A stretch of 64,000 bases of DNA from positions 62,001 to 126,000 of the forward strand of contig JABARE010000016.1 of NCBI GenBank assembly GCA_019187365.1. Direction: 5' to 3'. Below the pieces are notes generated by a model. It was not told the DNA's origin, did not search any database, and worked only from the letters and a program-made list of their open reading frames with translations. Every line of letters begins with the position of its first letter. Position 1 is the first letter of the stretch. Origin of the DNA: Saprospiraceae bacterium. GTDB taxonomy: Bacteria > Bacteroidota > Bacteroidia > Chitinophagales > Saprospiraceae. Position numbers and translations under genes: made by a program. This document shows positions 17,010-26,541 of this stretch, in pieces.

Positions 17010-17025
17010 GTGAAGCTAGCTTCAC
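17010..17025. repeat. Perfect 16-bp palindrome
   Basis: GTGAAGCTAGCTTCAC lies about 80 bp upstream of the Wzz-like gene in a 274-bp intergenic region (16829-17102) that otherwise shows no gene. It has the form of an operator or short cruciform; no regulator is linked to it here. Confidence 0.5.
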
Positions 17026-17102
17026 TGAGCGCACAGGATGGAAAGGGCAAACTGGTTCAATGGAGTTATTCGAGTTAACCTTACCCTAGTCCTTTTATCG
17101 AA

Positions 17103-18086
17103 ATGGAAATTTTGAGTTTTTCTGAATTGTTCCGAGTGGTGGCAAGGCACCTGCGGACCCTGGTCTTAACAGGGATGGTCGCTGCAGCGGCTTCGGTCGC
17201 ACTGGCCCTGCTGCTCCCGGTATATTATAAGGCGACCACGGTCATCTTTCCTGTGAAACTCGGTCAGACCCCCGTCAACGAAACCTCCTTCCGCAGAGGA
17301 AATATTTCAGATTTTGGGGAAACCGGAGAAGCAGAACAGGCTTTGGAAATCCTGAACTCTACGACGCTGATGGACCGGGTCATCGAGCAACACGACCTGT
17401 TTGCACACTTCAAAATCAAAAGGGACCTCCCCATTGCCCACACCCTTGCGCGAAAAACGTTTCAGGGCAACGTCGACATCAAAAGGACAAAATTCAATTC
17501 CATACAGATCACGGTGCTCGACAAACACCCCGCCATGGCTGCGAACATTGCCAACTCCATTGCGAATTACCTGGATACCATCAAATACGAAATGGTTCGC
17601 AACCGCGCTCACGAACTCATTGCCAACCTGGAAAGACAACACTTAAAACAACAGAATCTCATTGACAGTTTAAAAAGCGCCTTGGACAGTATGGCTGGCC
17701 AGGGAATCATGAGCCAGTTCCAGAGAGCATACCTGATCGACGCCTTTGGGCAGTCTTCGGGCAACGAGCGCAAAGAGCTGAGGCAATTGGTTGACGCGAA
17801 CATACGCTGGGGGGAAGAATTCGATAAGCTCGAACGCATCTACGAGCGCGAAATAGAAAATCTCATGCTCATCAACAAGTACCTCGTCCAGACAAAGGCA
17901 GATGCAGAAATCCAGTTTTCACAAAAATTTGTCGTGGATGCAGCAGAACCCGCCGAGAAGAAATCCTATCCCATCCGATGGCTCGTCGTTCTGGTTGGTG
18001 TGGCAAGCGCCATGCTCCTCGCCGTCAGTTGGTTGCTGCTCAGGCAAAAATGGCCAGAATTTTCTGCCAGATTCCTGAATGGGTGA
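17103..18086 (+). CDS. Wzz/chain-length-determinant family polysaccharide co-polymerase
   Basis: A 327-residue inner-membrane protein with the PCP layout: an N-terminal membrane segment (about 18-42), a periplasmic helical domain of about 240 residues including a coiled-coil stretch (LIANLERQHLKQQNLIDSL), and a C-terminal membrane segment (about 288-312, IRWLVVLVGVASAMLLAVSWLLL). There is no fused tyrosine kinase domain. Wzz proteins set the length of O-antigen or exopolysaccharide chains. Its stop overlaps the start of a Wzy/WaaL-like gene by one base (TGATG), which supports a shared role. Confidence 0.88.
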   Translation: MEILSFSELFRVVARHLRTLVLTGMVAAAASVALALLLPVYYKATTVIFPVKLGQTPVNETSFRRGNISDFGETGEAEQALEILNSTTLMDRVIEQHDLFAHFKIKRDLPIAHTLARKTFQGNVDIKRTKFNSIQITVLDKHPAMAANIANSIANYLDTIKYEMVRNRAHELIANLERQHLKQQNLIDSLKSALDSMAGQGIMSQFQRAYLIDAFGQSSGNERKELRQLVDANIRWGEEFDKLERIYEREIENLMLINKYLVQTKADAEIQFSQKFVVDAAEPAEKKSYPIRWLVVLVGVASAMLLAVSWLLLRQKWPEFSARFLNG

Positions 18087-19558
18087 TGTCTGCAGGGAGT
18101 TGGCAAAGGTCGGAGATCTGGATACCGGCGGTTTTGGCCGTTGCTCTGTCAGCCGCTGCTTTTGGAATGAGGGAGTGGATGTTGCTTGCCATACCCTTAG
18201 TGCTGTTTGCAGGCGTCGCTCTGTTCTTTAAACCCGACCTGCTGTTTTTTCTTCTGGGTTTTCTGACGCCCCTATCGATCAACCCACACGATGCAGAGTG
18301 GGGGTCGCTGAGCCTCTCCCTCCCAACTGAACCCATGGCGGCCATGCTGGTATTGCTCTTTGCCCTGATGGTGATGACGAAAGGAGAGGTTGACAAACGC
18401 ATGCTCAGCCATCCAATTTCGATTTTGATCTATGCTTACTTTTTCTGGCTTGGGGTGACTACCCTAACGAGCGTTGACAAGCTGGTTTCATTGAAGTTCG
18501 TCATCGCAAAGATCTGGTTTATCGTACCCGGCTACTTCCTTGCGGGGGCATATTTCCGGAATCCGGAAAACATTTTTCGCTACCTGAGTCTGTTCGTCGG
18601 GGGAATGCTGGTTGTCAGTTGCCACAACATCGTGCATCTGGCACAGTACGGATTTGAGGATAAGCCGTCGCAATACACCATGCAGCCCTTTTTTAAAGAT
18701 CACACCATACTGGGGGCGGTTTCAGCAATGACCCTCCCCGTATGCCTGGGATTGTTTCGGCAATCGCGGGAAGATGTTGTAAAGCGGGGCTTTTTTTTAA
18801 TGGCAATTCTGATCATTACCACCGGAACCCTGATTACCTATTCGCGAGCCGCCTGGGCAAGTCTGGCACCGGCTTTACTGTTGCTCCTGGCCTACCTCCT
18901 CCACATTCGCTTCCGTTGGCTACTGATGTTTTTTTTGCTCATCCTCGCTTTCCTGATCGCTAACCTGGAGGGAATACTCATGGAAATGGAACGGAATAAA
19001 ATTGCGGGAAGCGACGACCTCATGGAGAATGCGGAGTCGATTACCAACATCAGTTCGGATCCCTCCAACTTGGAAAGAATCAATCGTTGGGCTTCCGCCA
19101 TTGAAATGTGGAAGGACCGGCCGGTATTTGGCTTTGGACCCGGCACCTATATGTTTGAATATGCGCCTTACCAACTCGGGCGCAATTACACTTCCATCAG
19201 CACGAATTTCGGCGACATCGGAAATGCACACAGCGAATATTTAGGGCCCCTGGCGGAGACGGGCTTGCCGGGTATGGTCCTGTTCATGCTTCTTTTTCTG
19301 CTGACCATGTTCTATGCATTTCGAGGATTTCACGCCTCAAACGACCGGGCAAGCCGCATTCTGATCTCTACCCTGGCTTGCGCCCTGGTAACCTATTTCT
19401 CACACGGCTTTCTCAACAACTTTCTCGATACCGATAAGGCCTCTTTTCTGTTTTGGCCAATGATCTCAGCCGTTGTGGTTATGGACATCCGCTTGCGCAG
19501 GCAAGTTGAACAGGGCAATGAAGAAAACCGTCGCCATGCCGGCGATGAAGCAGCTTAA
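18086..19558 (+). CDS. O-antigen polymerase/ligase-like membrane protein (Wzy/WaaL superfamily)
   Basis: A 490-residue polytopic inner-membrane protein with about 10-12 membrane segments. The large periplasmic loop with SAIEMWKDRPVFGFGPGTY and GNAHSEYLGPLAETGLPG is the signature of the O-antigen ligase/polymerase domain; Arg and His residues in this loop are the usual functional ones. The start at 18086 (TGATG overlap with wzz) is preferred over an in-frame extension reaching back to 17978 inside wzz. It likely polymerises or ligates a surface glycan together with the Wzz-like protein. Polymerase versus ligase cannot be decided from sequence. Confidence 0.88.
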   Translation: MSAGSWQRSEIWIPAVLAVALSAAAFGMREWMLLAIPLVLFAGVALFFKPDLLFFLLGFLTPLSINPHDAEWGSLSLSLPTEPMAAMLVLLFALMVMTKGEVDKRMLSHPISILIYAYFFWLGVTTLTSVDKLVSLKFVIAKIWFIVPGYFLAGAYFRNPENIFRYLSLFVGGMLVVSCHNIVHLAQYGFEDKPSQYTMQPFFKDHTILGAVSAMTLPVCLGLFRQSREDVVKRGFFLMAILIITTGTLITYSRAAWASLAPALLLLLAYLLHIRFRWLLMFFLLILAFLIANLEGILMEMERNKIAGSDDLMENAESITNISSDPSNLERINRWASAIEMWKDRPVFGFGPGTYMFEYAPYQLGRNYTSISTNFGDIGNAHSEYLGPLAETGLPGMVLFMLLFLLTMFYAFRGFHASNDRASRILISTLACALVTYFSHGFLNNFLDTDKASFLFWPMISAVVVMDIRLRRQVEQGNEENRRHAGDEAA

Positions 19559-19703
19559 CAATTCGGGGGAGTCGATTCAGCATCCGGTTGGTCGCAACAA
19601 TCTTCCATTCCGACGGGATATTCGACGAGCTCATCCATAATTGGAGCGGGGACCTTGTTCAGGTGGGGTGCTTGTGGTAATTTTACGGGAAACATTTCAT
19701 CTT

Positions 19704-20711
19704 ATGCAGCTCACCCGCTTTTCTAGATTCCTCATCGTAATGCTCATTCTTGGAGGCATTTATCTGGCCTACCAGAAGTTTTCTCCGGTGCTCCAGGAAA
19801 AATTCGGAGTCCAACCCACCGAAGCACCGGCGACTTTGCCGGAAAACACAACGCCGGGTGAAGCCCCCGCCATGGAAAAACCTGCTTCTTCCGCAACGGA
19901 AGACCGGTCGGGTTTTAGCTATGTAGCCCCTGAACCCGTTAACGGTCGGCTCAAAGGGGTTGTCGAACTCGGAGCCGCGGGTTTCAATTCGTTCATCATT
20001 CTGATCGACAACCAGAAAAACTGGAAGCTCGAAAAGGCTTCCTTCGGAACGAGTCTTGTGCATGAGAACATGGCAACAGACGACGACATCCGGAAGGGCC
20101 TCAAGGAGTACATCCGGGGCATGCTCGATTACGGCGTGCCAGGTAAAGACATCCACTTCGTTGTGAGCTCCGGAGCTAAAAATGAACCCAAGGTGGTCAA
20201 AATAGCAAACGGCCTCAAGTCGCTTGGCTATTTTGTCAACGAGGTGACCGCTCAGCAGGAGGGTACATTCGGGCTGAATTGCGTCATGCCGCCCAGTTTT
20301 TCAGATCAGGCTTTTATGATCGACATGGGCAGCGGAAATACGAAGATCAGTTGGCGGGGACCCCGGGGGATCCAGGCCTATGAAGGGCACGGGTCGAAGT
20401 ATTTTCAGAAATCCATCCCCGACGAAGAAGTCTATAAAGAAATGCGGCGGGTTGTCGCTCAAATTCCTTCCGCCAACAGAAACTATTGCTTCATCATTGG
20501 GGGCATCCCGTATGAATTGGCCAAACAGGTGCGCAATGCAAAAGAGCGCTACACCGTCCTTAAAGCGCCCGGCGAGTATAAGGCCGACGGGGAAAAGCAA
20601 CGCGCCGGACTCAACATTTATAAAGCCATCGCCGACGAAACCGGCTGCAAAAATTTTGTATTCGACTGGGATGCAAATTTCACCATCGGATTTCTACTTG
20701 GGTTGAAGTAA
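19704..20711 (+). CDS. Membrane-anchored Ppx/GppA-like (actin-fold) protein
   Basis: A 335-residue protein. The ATG at 19704 gives a short N-terminus and a membrane segment (about 8-24, FLIVMLILGGIYLAY), then a Pro/Thr/Glu-rich linker (about 30-75) and a globular domain. This domain resembles the ASKHA fold of exopolyphosphatases: VVELGAAGFNSFIILID (compare the DLGSNSF motif of Ppx), VSSGAKNEPKVVKIA, and a second phosphate motif IDMGSGNTKISW with D207. The first-motif Asp is Glu here. The globular part probably lies in the periplasm, where ATP would be absent, so it may be a binding or scaffold protein rather than a kinase or phosphatase. It follows the Wzz/Wzy pair by 145 bp. Confidence 0.75.
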   Translation: MQLTRFSRFLIVMLILGGIYLAYQKFSPVLQEKFGVQPTEAPATLPENTTPGEAPAMEKPASSATEDRSGFSYVAPEPVNGRLKGVVELGAAGFNSFIILIDNQKNWKLEKASFGTSLVHENMATDDDIRKGLKEYIRGMLDYGVPGKDIHFVVSSGAKNEPKVVKIANGLKSLGYFVNEVTAQQEGTFGLNCVMPPSFSDQAFMIDMGSGNTKISWRGPRGIQAYEGHGSKYFQKSIPDEEVYKEMRRVVAQIPSANRNYCFIIGGIPYELAKQVRNAKERYTVLKAPGEYKADGEKQRAGLNIYKAIADETGCKNFVFDWDANFTIGFLLGLK

Positions 20712-20847
20712 TGCTGATGGAAGGCGAATGGTTGCTGCGTAGTCAAAGATCGAATCTTGTGACTTCAGCGTGTTGGTCTTTCAGAATATTACCCCTTTCG
20801 GAATTGCTCAAATCGATGTAAAGGGAAAGTGCTAATAAATATTGAAA

Positions 20848-21237
20848 ATGAATAAGTACGTCGCCTACCCCTCAGCATTTACATTGGCAGCTTTTGGCTT
20901 GCTGACCTTGTTTATGAGTGCCTCGGTTATTTTTGACCTCTTTGGAATCCGGGAGAAGGAAGGAAACTATGTCCTGTTTGTTGTCTGGGCAAACTTTGTC
21001 TGTGGAATTTTATATCTCTTTGCATCCTTTGGGTTTTTACGCAATGTAAAATGGCGTACTAAACTGCTGGTGTCTGCAGTGTTCATCCTTGTGGCTGCAT
21101 TCATCGGGCTGCTCATTCACATTCAGCAGGGAGGTATTTATGAAACACAGACGGTTCGTGCCATGACATTCAGATTGACGTTCACCATTGCGCTTACCCT
21201 CATTTCGAGGCTTGCAGACAAGAGGCCAAGCCAATAG
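20848..21237 (+). CDS. Small four-helix membrane protein of unknown function
   Basis: A 129-residue protein with four predicted membrane segments (about 10-32, 43-64, 71-92, 105-122). The ATG at 20848 is chosen over the TTG at 20842. No conserved motif is recognised. It stands 136 bp after the Ppx/GppA-like gene and 153 bp before the BNR-repeat gene, so it may be monocistronic. Confidence 0.7.
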   Translation: MNKYVAYPSAFTLAAFGLLTLFMSASVIFDLFGIREKEGNYVLFVVWANFVCGILYLFASFGFLRNVKWRTKLLVSAVFILVAAFIGLLIHIQQGGIYETQTVRAMTFRLTFTIALTLISRLADKRPSQ

Positions 21238-21390
21238 GCAGGAATGGCAATAAGACTTTTATTGACCTGGCTGGCCTGATCAACGTTTGCTCAATTAAAC
21301 CTGCTGCTAAGGGATCAGTCAAACCGAAGTGCGGCCATGGCTAAAGTGATACCAGTCACGGTCATTCAATCAACGGTTAAACAAAGTAAA

Positions 21391-22953
21391 ATGAGAAGGA
21401 CCTCAGTTAGCATCATGGCCTGCCTTCTGTATGGAATTTCAGGATTTTCTCAACACGGTGTTGGGCCTTTGTGGGGTGAGGAGGTCTTGCTCCCCATATC
21501 CAATTCCATGCGAAAACAGCGCGGTGTGCTGTACAATAACATGGCCGTGTTGCCGTCCGGACGCATTTGCGTTTCCACTACCGAAACGAATCCTGGCAAT
21601 ACTGGCCTGCCTCTGGGACAATTCCTGTGCTATTCCGACGACGGTGGTGCGCATTGGTCCGCTCCTGCTGCTCTGCTCACCCCAAAACTATTTCCTGGCG
21701 GCAATGGCGTCAAGCTGGTTGCGGGATCAGGCGACTCCCTTTTTGTGATTTGGTCGGCCGTAAACCCGCCTGTCGTTTTCCTAACGATACTGGACAGAGA
21801 TTTTCAGATCCTAAAAGACACCATAAGAGTTGCTAATAAACAGTTACATGGCAATTTTGCCACGCATTTCACCTCCGATCGTTATGGACGCTTGCATCTC
21901 ATGTGGCACGAAGGAAATACCAATTCGCCGCAAACAGCGGAAGCCTTTTATAGCAGATCCCTCGACCGCGGATTGCATTGGGAAACGGTTCAGCCGCTCA
22001 GCCGTGCAGATGGACGGCATTCTGCATTTCCACACGCGGATTTCGACGTCGCCGGAGATACGCTGGCCATACCCTGGCGTGATTCTGTGCAAGGCAACAA
22101 TTGGGACATCCAAATGGTATACAGCACCGACGGTGGCGCCAGTTGGTCGCAGGCACGTACCGTCGTTGCCAGCGGAGGAGCAGATTGGGATCCGGCCTTG
22201 CTGATCGATCCCTACGGGCGCATGCATTTATTTTACCACCTGTATCCCCAGGGCGACCCCTTTTGGGGAGCACAGGTCCGCTACACCTACAGCGACGACC
22301 TCGGAAGCAGCTGGCAACTTCCGGTAGATCCTTCCGGGGGGCAGCTATCCGCTGCAGGAATGCGGTCGCAACTCGTGGAGGGGCTGCGCTATTCTCCCTA
22401 TACCCAAACCCTTTGGCTGAGCTGGAAGGACGAACGGGATTTTGATCCGGCAACCGGCCATGTAGCCGGTGATATGATGGTTGCCCAGTCGAAAGACCGC
22501 GGTCAGCACTGGTCTGCCCCGGAGTTTGCTACCGACAGAGGGGACTCAACGCTGGGTTTTAAGGCGGCCGCTCTGCTGCCGGACGGAAGCTATTGCGTTA
22601 ACTACGAAATCATTTCCCCCGGCGACATCAACGACCCCAACGGTTTTTTAAGGGTGTATTTCCGCAAAAGACAACATACCATCACTGGAGCAGACATTGA
22701 TGCACCAGGCTTAACCCAAACCTGGAACTTCCCAAATCCAGTCAGAGGCAGCACTTTGCCCACCCTCGTCAATGAGGAACATTCACCCGTCTTTATTTCA
22801 GTCTTTTCTTTATCCGGTCAGCAGCTGGCTGCAGCGGAAATTCAACCCGGGGCAGCTTGGTCCTTTCCACCCCTTCTTCCAGGCGAATACCTGCTGCGAT
22901 GGACAAGCGGCAACTCGCGCGGTCAAACGCTCCGTTTTGCTTCAATAGATTAA
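21391..22953 (+). CDS. Secreted BNR/Asp-box repeat protein (sialidase-like fold) with T9SS sorting domain
   Basis: A 520-residue exported protein. The start at 21391 (MRRTSVSIMACLLYGISGFSQ) gives a clean signal peptide; the frame is open for 18 codons upstream. At least five Asp-box repeats are visible: YSDDGGAHWSAP, SRSLDRGLHWETV, YSTDGGASWSQA, YSDDLGSSWQLP and QSKDRGQHWSAP, indicating a six-bladed sialidase-type propeller. A C-terminal T9SS type A domain (about 450-520, WNFPNPVRGS then LLPGEYLLRW) suggests attachment to or release from the cell surface. I do not see a full sialidase Arg triad or RIP motif, so glycosidase activity is uncertain. Confidence 0.88.
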   Translation: MRRTSVSIMACLLYGISGFSQHGVGPLWGEEVLLPISNSMRKQRGVLYNNMAVLPSGRICVSTTETNPGNTGLPLGQFLCYSDDGGAHWSAPAALLTPKLFPGGNGVKLVAGSGDSLFVIWSAVNPPVVFLTILDRDFQILKDTIRVANKQLHGNFATHFTSDRYGRLHLMWHEGNTNSPQTAEAFYSRSLDRGLHWETVQPLSRADGRHSAFPHADFDVAGDTLAIPWRDSVQGNNWDIQMVYSTDGGASWSQARTVVASGGADWDPALLIDPYGRMHLFYHLYPQGDPFWGAQVRYTYSDDLGSSWQLPVDPSGGQLSAAGMRSQLVEGLRYSPYTQTLWLSWKDERDFDPATGHVAGDMMVAQSKDRGQHWSAPEFATDRGDSTLGFKAAALLPDGSYCVNYEIISPGDINDPNGFLRVYFRKRQHTITGADIDAPGLTQTWNFPNPVRGSTLPTLVNEEHSPVFISVFSLSGQQLAAAEIQPGAAWSFPPLLPGEYLLRWTSGNSRGQTLRFASID

Positions 22954-23111
22954 ACGTACAACAGGCTTCCGGTTGGGTTTTGGACGATGAGCCGTGTCGA
23001 TGTTTCACTGACTCTAAGAAAAATTGTCTTGCAGAACATCCTCTCCAATCAGCAATTTCGTTACCTTGGGCAGTCCCGGACTTACGGGGAAACCGACCCG
23101 AAACCTTGATT

Positions 23112-23555
23112 ATGGAACTTGCTGTTTGGCAAATCTGGACCATCGCCGCCATCGTACTGTTTATTGCGGAAGTATTTACCCCGTCATTTCTATCAGCTTG
23201 TCTGGGCATAGGATGCCTGATGGCTGCGACGGCTGCCGGTCTGGAGACAGAAATGACCGGTCAGTTGACGGCTTTCTCACTCGGAACCCTTGCTGCCTTC
23301 TTCGGGGTGCGCCCAATCATGTTGCGCTATGGCCATCGCAAAGGTGAAATGCTGGCTACCAATGTTGACGCGCTGGTAGGGCGTAAAGCCCGCGTCGTCG
23401 TCGCCATCGATAACCAGAAGGGAGAGGGAAGGGTAGCCGTCGACGGCGACGACTGGAAGGCGGAAACCGCCACCGGAGAGCTTGTTGAAAAGGGCAGCTG
23501 GGTCAGGATCCTCCGGGTCGAATCCACACTCCTCATTGTTGAATCAGTAAACTGA
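23112..23555 (+). CDS. NfeD-like protein (short form)
   Basis: A 147-residue protein: two or three membrane segments in the first 75 residues (VWQIWTIAAIVLFIAEVFTPSFL and following), then an OB-fold (about 85-147, LVGRKARVVV, GRVAVDGDDWKAET, VEKGSWVRI). This is the short NfeD form that partners SPFH proteins. The start is the ATG at 23112; a much longer open frame upstream overlaps the BNR gene and is not credible. The slipin gene begins 5 bp downstream. Confidence 0.92.
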   Translation: MELAVWQIWTIAAIVLFIAEVFTPSFLSACLGIGCLMAATAAGLETEMTGQLTAFSLGTLAAFFGVRPIMLRYGHRKGEMLATNVDALVGRKARVVVAIDNQKGEGRVAVDGDDWKAETATGELVEKGSWVRILRVESTLLIVESVN

Positions 23556-23560
23556 CTGCC

Positions 23561-24550
23561 ATGGGTTTTACCATCATTCTTTCCTTTATCGCACTTTTTG
23601 TCGTCGTATTCTCCCTGATGGGCTTAAAGATCGTCCAGCAATCTGAGACCATGGTCATCGAACGCCTGGGGAAGTACAGCAGAACGCTGCCTTCCGGCAT
23701 TAACGTCATCTGGCCCGTCATCGACCGGCCCCGAGAAATTATGTGGCGGTACCTCAGGGAAATCCCCGATGGGCGCAGCATCGTACAGAAAACCATCGTC
23801 AACCGCATTGACTTGCGCGAGACCGTTTACGATTTTCCCAAACAAAGCGTCATCACCAAAGACAATGTCGTCACGGAGATCAACGCCATCATTTACTTCC
23901 AGATCACAGATCCGGTAAAGGCCATTTACGAAATTGCCAACCTGCCCGATGCCATCGAGAAACTCACCCAAACCACGCTCCGCAATGTCATAGGAGAACT
24001 CGACCTCGACGAGACGCTCACGTCCAGGGATACCATTAACTCAAAACTCAGAGCCGTGCTCGATGACGCAACCCATAAATGGGGAGTCAAGATCAACCGC
24101 GTAGAATTGCAGGACATCAACCCCCCGCACGACATCCGGGATGCCATGGAAAAACAAATGCGCGCCGAACGCGACAAACGTGCAAAAATTCTCGAAGCCG
24201 AAGGGACTAAAGCTCAGCTTTCGCTCGAAGCCGAGGGCCGCAAAGTGGCAGAGATCAACCAGGCAGAGGGGGAGAAACGAGCTAAGATCCTTAGGGCTGA
24301 AGGCGAAGCAGAGGCAAGATTGAAAGTCGCAGAGGCAGAGGCGGAGGCGGTTCGAAAAATTGCAGACGCAGTGACGGCAGCTAATGCCGATCCCGTCAAA
24401 TACATGATCGCAATCCGTTACGTCGATGCCCTTCGCGAAATGGTGAGCGGAAAAGACAATAAAGTGGTTTACCTGCCCTTCGAGGCAACCGGGATCCTCA
24501 GCTCAATCGGTGGGATAAGGGAACTGTTGAACACGCCTTCAGTAAAGTGA
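23561..24550 (+). CDS. SPFH/Band 7 protein (slipin/stomatin-like, QmcA-type)
   Basis: A 329-residue membrane-anchored SPFH protein. One N-terminal membrane segment (about 3-25) is followed by the band-7 domain (about 28-190, QQSETMVIERLGKYSRTL, TKDNVVTEINAIIYFQI) and an Ala/Glu-rich coiled coil with repeated EAEG and RAEGEAEA units (about 190-260). NfeD plus slipin is a widely conserved pair that organises membrane microdomains. The gene follows nfeD by 5 bp. A weak hairpin, CACCT-TCGG-AGGTG (24642-24655), lies downstream without a T run. Confidence 0.94.
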   Translation: MGFTIILSFIALFVVVFSLMGLKIVQQSETMVIERLGKYSRTLPSGINVIWPVIDRPREIMWRYLREIPDGRSIVQKTIVNRIDLRETVYDFPKQSVITKDNVVTEINAIIYFQITDPVKAIYEIANLPDAIEKLTQTTLRNVIGELDLDETLTSRDTINSKLRAVLDDATHKWGVKINRVELQDINPPHDIRDAMEKQMRAERDKRAKILEAEGTKAQLSLEAEGRKVAEINQAEGEKRAKILRAEGEAEARLKVAEAEAEAVRKIADAVTAANADPVKYMIAIRYVDALREMVSGKDNKVVYLPFEATGILSSIGGIRELLNTPSVK

Positions 24551-24744
24551 GCTTTATGCAACCGGCAAACCAGGGACAGAATGGCATTATGGATGAGGTC
24601 ATCGTTTGAAAATTTCTATCATGCGATTCCCCGGCACTGCCCACCTTCGGAGGTGAATGTTTATCTCACATGTCAAAATGTTCGCAGAATTTATTTTTCA
24701 AAGTTTAACAGATACTGTAATTTGCCTGGTCGGAAAAATCAATT

Positions 24745-25875
24745 ATGGGATCCCGAATCGAGATAAAACCAGTTTCTACCAAGAGAGATCGGCTTGAGTT
24801 CATTCGATTTCCATCGAGCCTCTACAAGGGAAATGCTTTCTGGATTCCGCAAATCGAGCAGGATGAGGTCAAGATGATCAGCCCGGCAACCAATCCGGCG
24901 TTCGAATTTTGCGACGTACAGTTCTGGATGGCTTATCTGGATGGAAAGGCCGTCGGAAGGATAGGCGGCATCATCAACCACCGGCACAACGCCAAAACAG
25001 GTAAATGCTTTGCGCGCTTTACCATGATCGATTTTATCGACGACGAAGCAGTGTCGGGTGCCCTGCTCCAAACCATGGAGCAATGGGCGAGTTCACATGG
25101 AGCCGCAAACATCCATGGCCCGTTAGGGTTCACCGACATGGATCCGGAAGGCATGCTGGTCGAAGGATTTGCCGAACTGGGAACGATCGCCACCATTTAT
25201 AACCATTCCTATTATCCACAACATTTGGAGCGTGCGGGCTACCGGAAAGAAGTCGATTGGGTTGAGTATGAGGTGGCCCCCTCAGGCATCATTCCGAGCG
25301 AAGTGGAGCGCCTGGCCAAAATCGTCATGGATCGCTACCGGTTGCATATGCTCCACCCAAAGAGCAGGAAGGAACTGTTGGCTTATGCAAAAGAGATCTT
25401 TGATGTGTTAAACCTGTGCTATGATAATCTGCATGGTTTTGTTGCACTCACCGAAAAACAGATCGACCAATATATTGCTCAGTACTTTGGATTTATCATT
25501 CCGGAATTCGTACCGGTCATCCTCAATGAAAAGGGGAGAGTTGTCGGTTTTGGAGTTGCCATGCCATCGCTTTCAAGAGCATTCCAAAAGGCCCGGGGTC
25601 GCTTATTCCCCTTTGGTATTATTCATGTTTTAAAAGCGATGCGAAAAAATGACCGCGCCGACCTATACATCACCGGCGTGCACCCGGATTATCAAAACAA
25701 GGGGGTCAATGTTCTGCTGTTAAGCGAAATGCACAAGGTTTTCATTAAACGCGGTATTGAAATAGTCGAAAGCAACCCCGAACTCGAAACCAATGCCAAA
25801 GTCCAGGCCCAGTGGAAGTTTTACAAAAACCGTCAGCACAAACGCAGACGATGTTATGTGAAGGAAATTCACTGA
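24745..25875 (+). CDS. GNAT-like acyltransferase fold protein
   Basis: A 376-residue cytoplasmic protein of a family common in Bacteroidota. The N-terminal part (IPQIEQDEVKMISPATNP then MAYLDGKAVGRIGGIINHRHN) and the C-terminal part (YITGVHPDYQNKGVNVLLL, then NAKVQAQWKFY) both look GNAT-like, the latter carrying an acetyl-CoA pyrophosphate-loop-like HPDYQNKGVN. This suggests two GNAT halves in one chain. The substrate is unknown. It is preceded by a 194-bp gap and probably has its own promoter. Confidence 0.8.
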   Translation: MGSRIEIKPVSTKRDRLEFIRFPSSLYKGNAFWIPQIEQDEVKMISPATNPAFEFCDVQFWMAYLDGKAVGRIGGIINHRHNAKTGKCFARFTMIDFIDDEAVSGALLQTMEQWASSHGAANIHGPLGFTDMDPEGMLVEGFAELGTIATIYNHSYYPQHLERAGYRKEVDWVEYEVAPSGIIPSEVERLAKIVMDRYRLHMLHPKSRKELLAYAKEIFDVLNLCYDNLHGFVALTEKQIDQYIAQYFGFIIPEFVPVILNEKGRVVGFGVAMPSLSRAFQKARGRLFPFGIIHVLKAMRKNDRADLYITGVHPDYQNKGVNVLLLSEMHKVFIKRGIEIVESNPELETNAKVQAQWKFYKNRQHKRRRCYVKEIH

Positions 25876-25952
25876 TTTCAATGACCTGTTATTGTCAACT
25901 TGGAGCCGAAACCTCCAGCCTTGCTGTGTGAGCTGAATCTAAGCCCTTTGTT

Positions 25953-26354
25953 ATGGAAATTTATCCCAGCCCGTTTATGTTTATTCTCTATGTGGAAAAC
26001 CAGCAACTGAGCAGGGCGTTTTATGCAAAATTGCTGAATCGCGAGCCGGAACTCGACGTCCCGGGGATGACGGAATTCAGACTATCCGATGGCCTTGTCC
26101 TGGGGCTCATGCCCAATGCTGGCATTGCCAGAATCCTGTCGCCAGTTTGTCCCCTGCCCGGGACGGGAACCGGCATCCCACGATGTGAGCTGTATTTCCG
26201 GGTGCAGGATGCCGACAGTTCCACCGGTTATGCAGTATCGTGTGGTGCTGCAATGGTTCAAGAGGCACAGGACCGCGATTGGGGAGACCGGGTTGGCTAC
26301 GTGGCCGATCCCGATGGTCACATCATTGCTCTTGCGGGCCCACTTAAGCTTTAA
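25953..26354 (+). CDS. VOC-family (glyoxalase/bleomycin-resistance fold) protein
   Basis: A 133-residue protein with two beta-alpha-beta-beta-beta units: FILYVENQQLSRAFYAKLL opens the first, and the C-terminal YVADPDGHIIALAG is the VOC metal-site strand. Length and motifs fit stand-alone VOC dioxygenase/resistance proteins. The DPDGH motif provides one likely metal ligand. The substrate cannot be assigned. It is separated from its neighbours by 77 and 187 bp. Confidence 0.88.
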   Translation: MEIYPSPFMFILYVENQQLSRAFYAKLLNREPELDVPGMTEFRLSDGLVLGLMPNAGIARILSPVCPLPGTGTGIPRCELYFRVQDADSSTGYAVSCGAAMVQEAQDRDWGDRVGYVADPDGHIIALAGPLKL

Positions 26355-26541
26355 ACGATCGTTAGTTTAATGAAAGGTTGATGAAACAGATTGGCGAACA
26401 TAAATGCCTTGCAGTCTGAACCCTTTGTAGCTCCCGCAAAACACAGAAGCTGGATTTTGCCCGTTCACGATCGCCATCGCCGTTTCGCATTAGATATTTC
26501 TCGAAAGGGCTTATTTTTGATTTAATGTTGAACCACTGCGC

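Noticed and set aside
24642..24655. Hairpin CACCT-TCGG-AGGTG after the slipin gene
   Set aside because: The stem is only 5 bp and no T run follows, so I do not call it a terminator.
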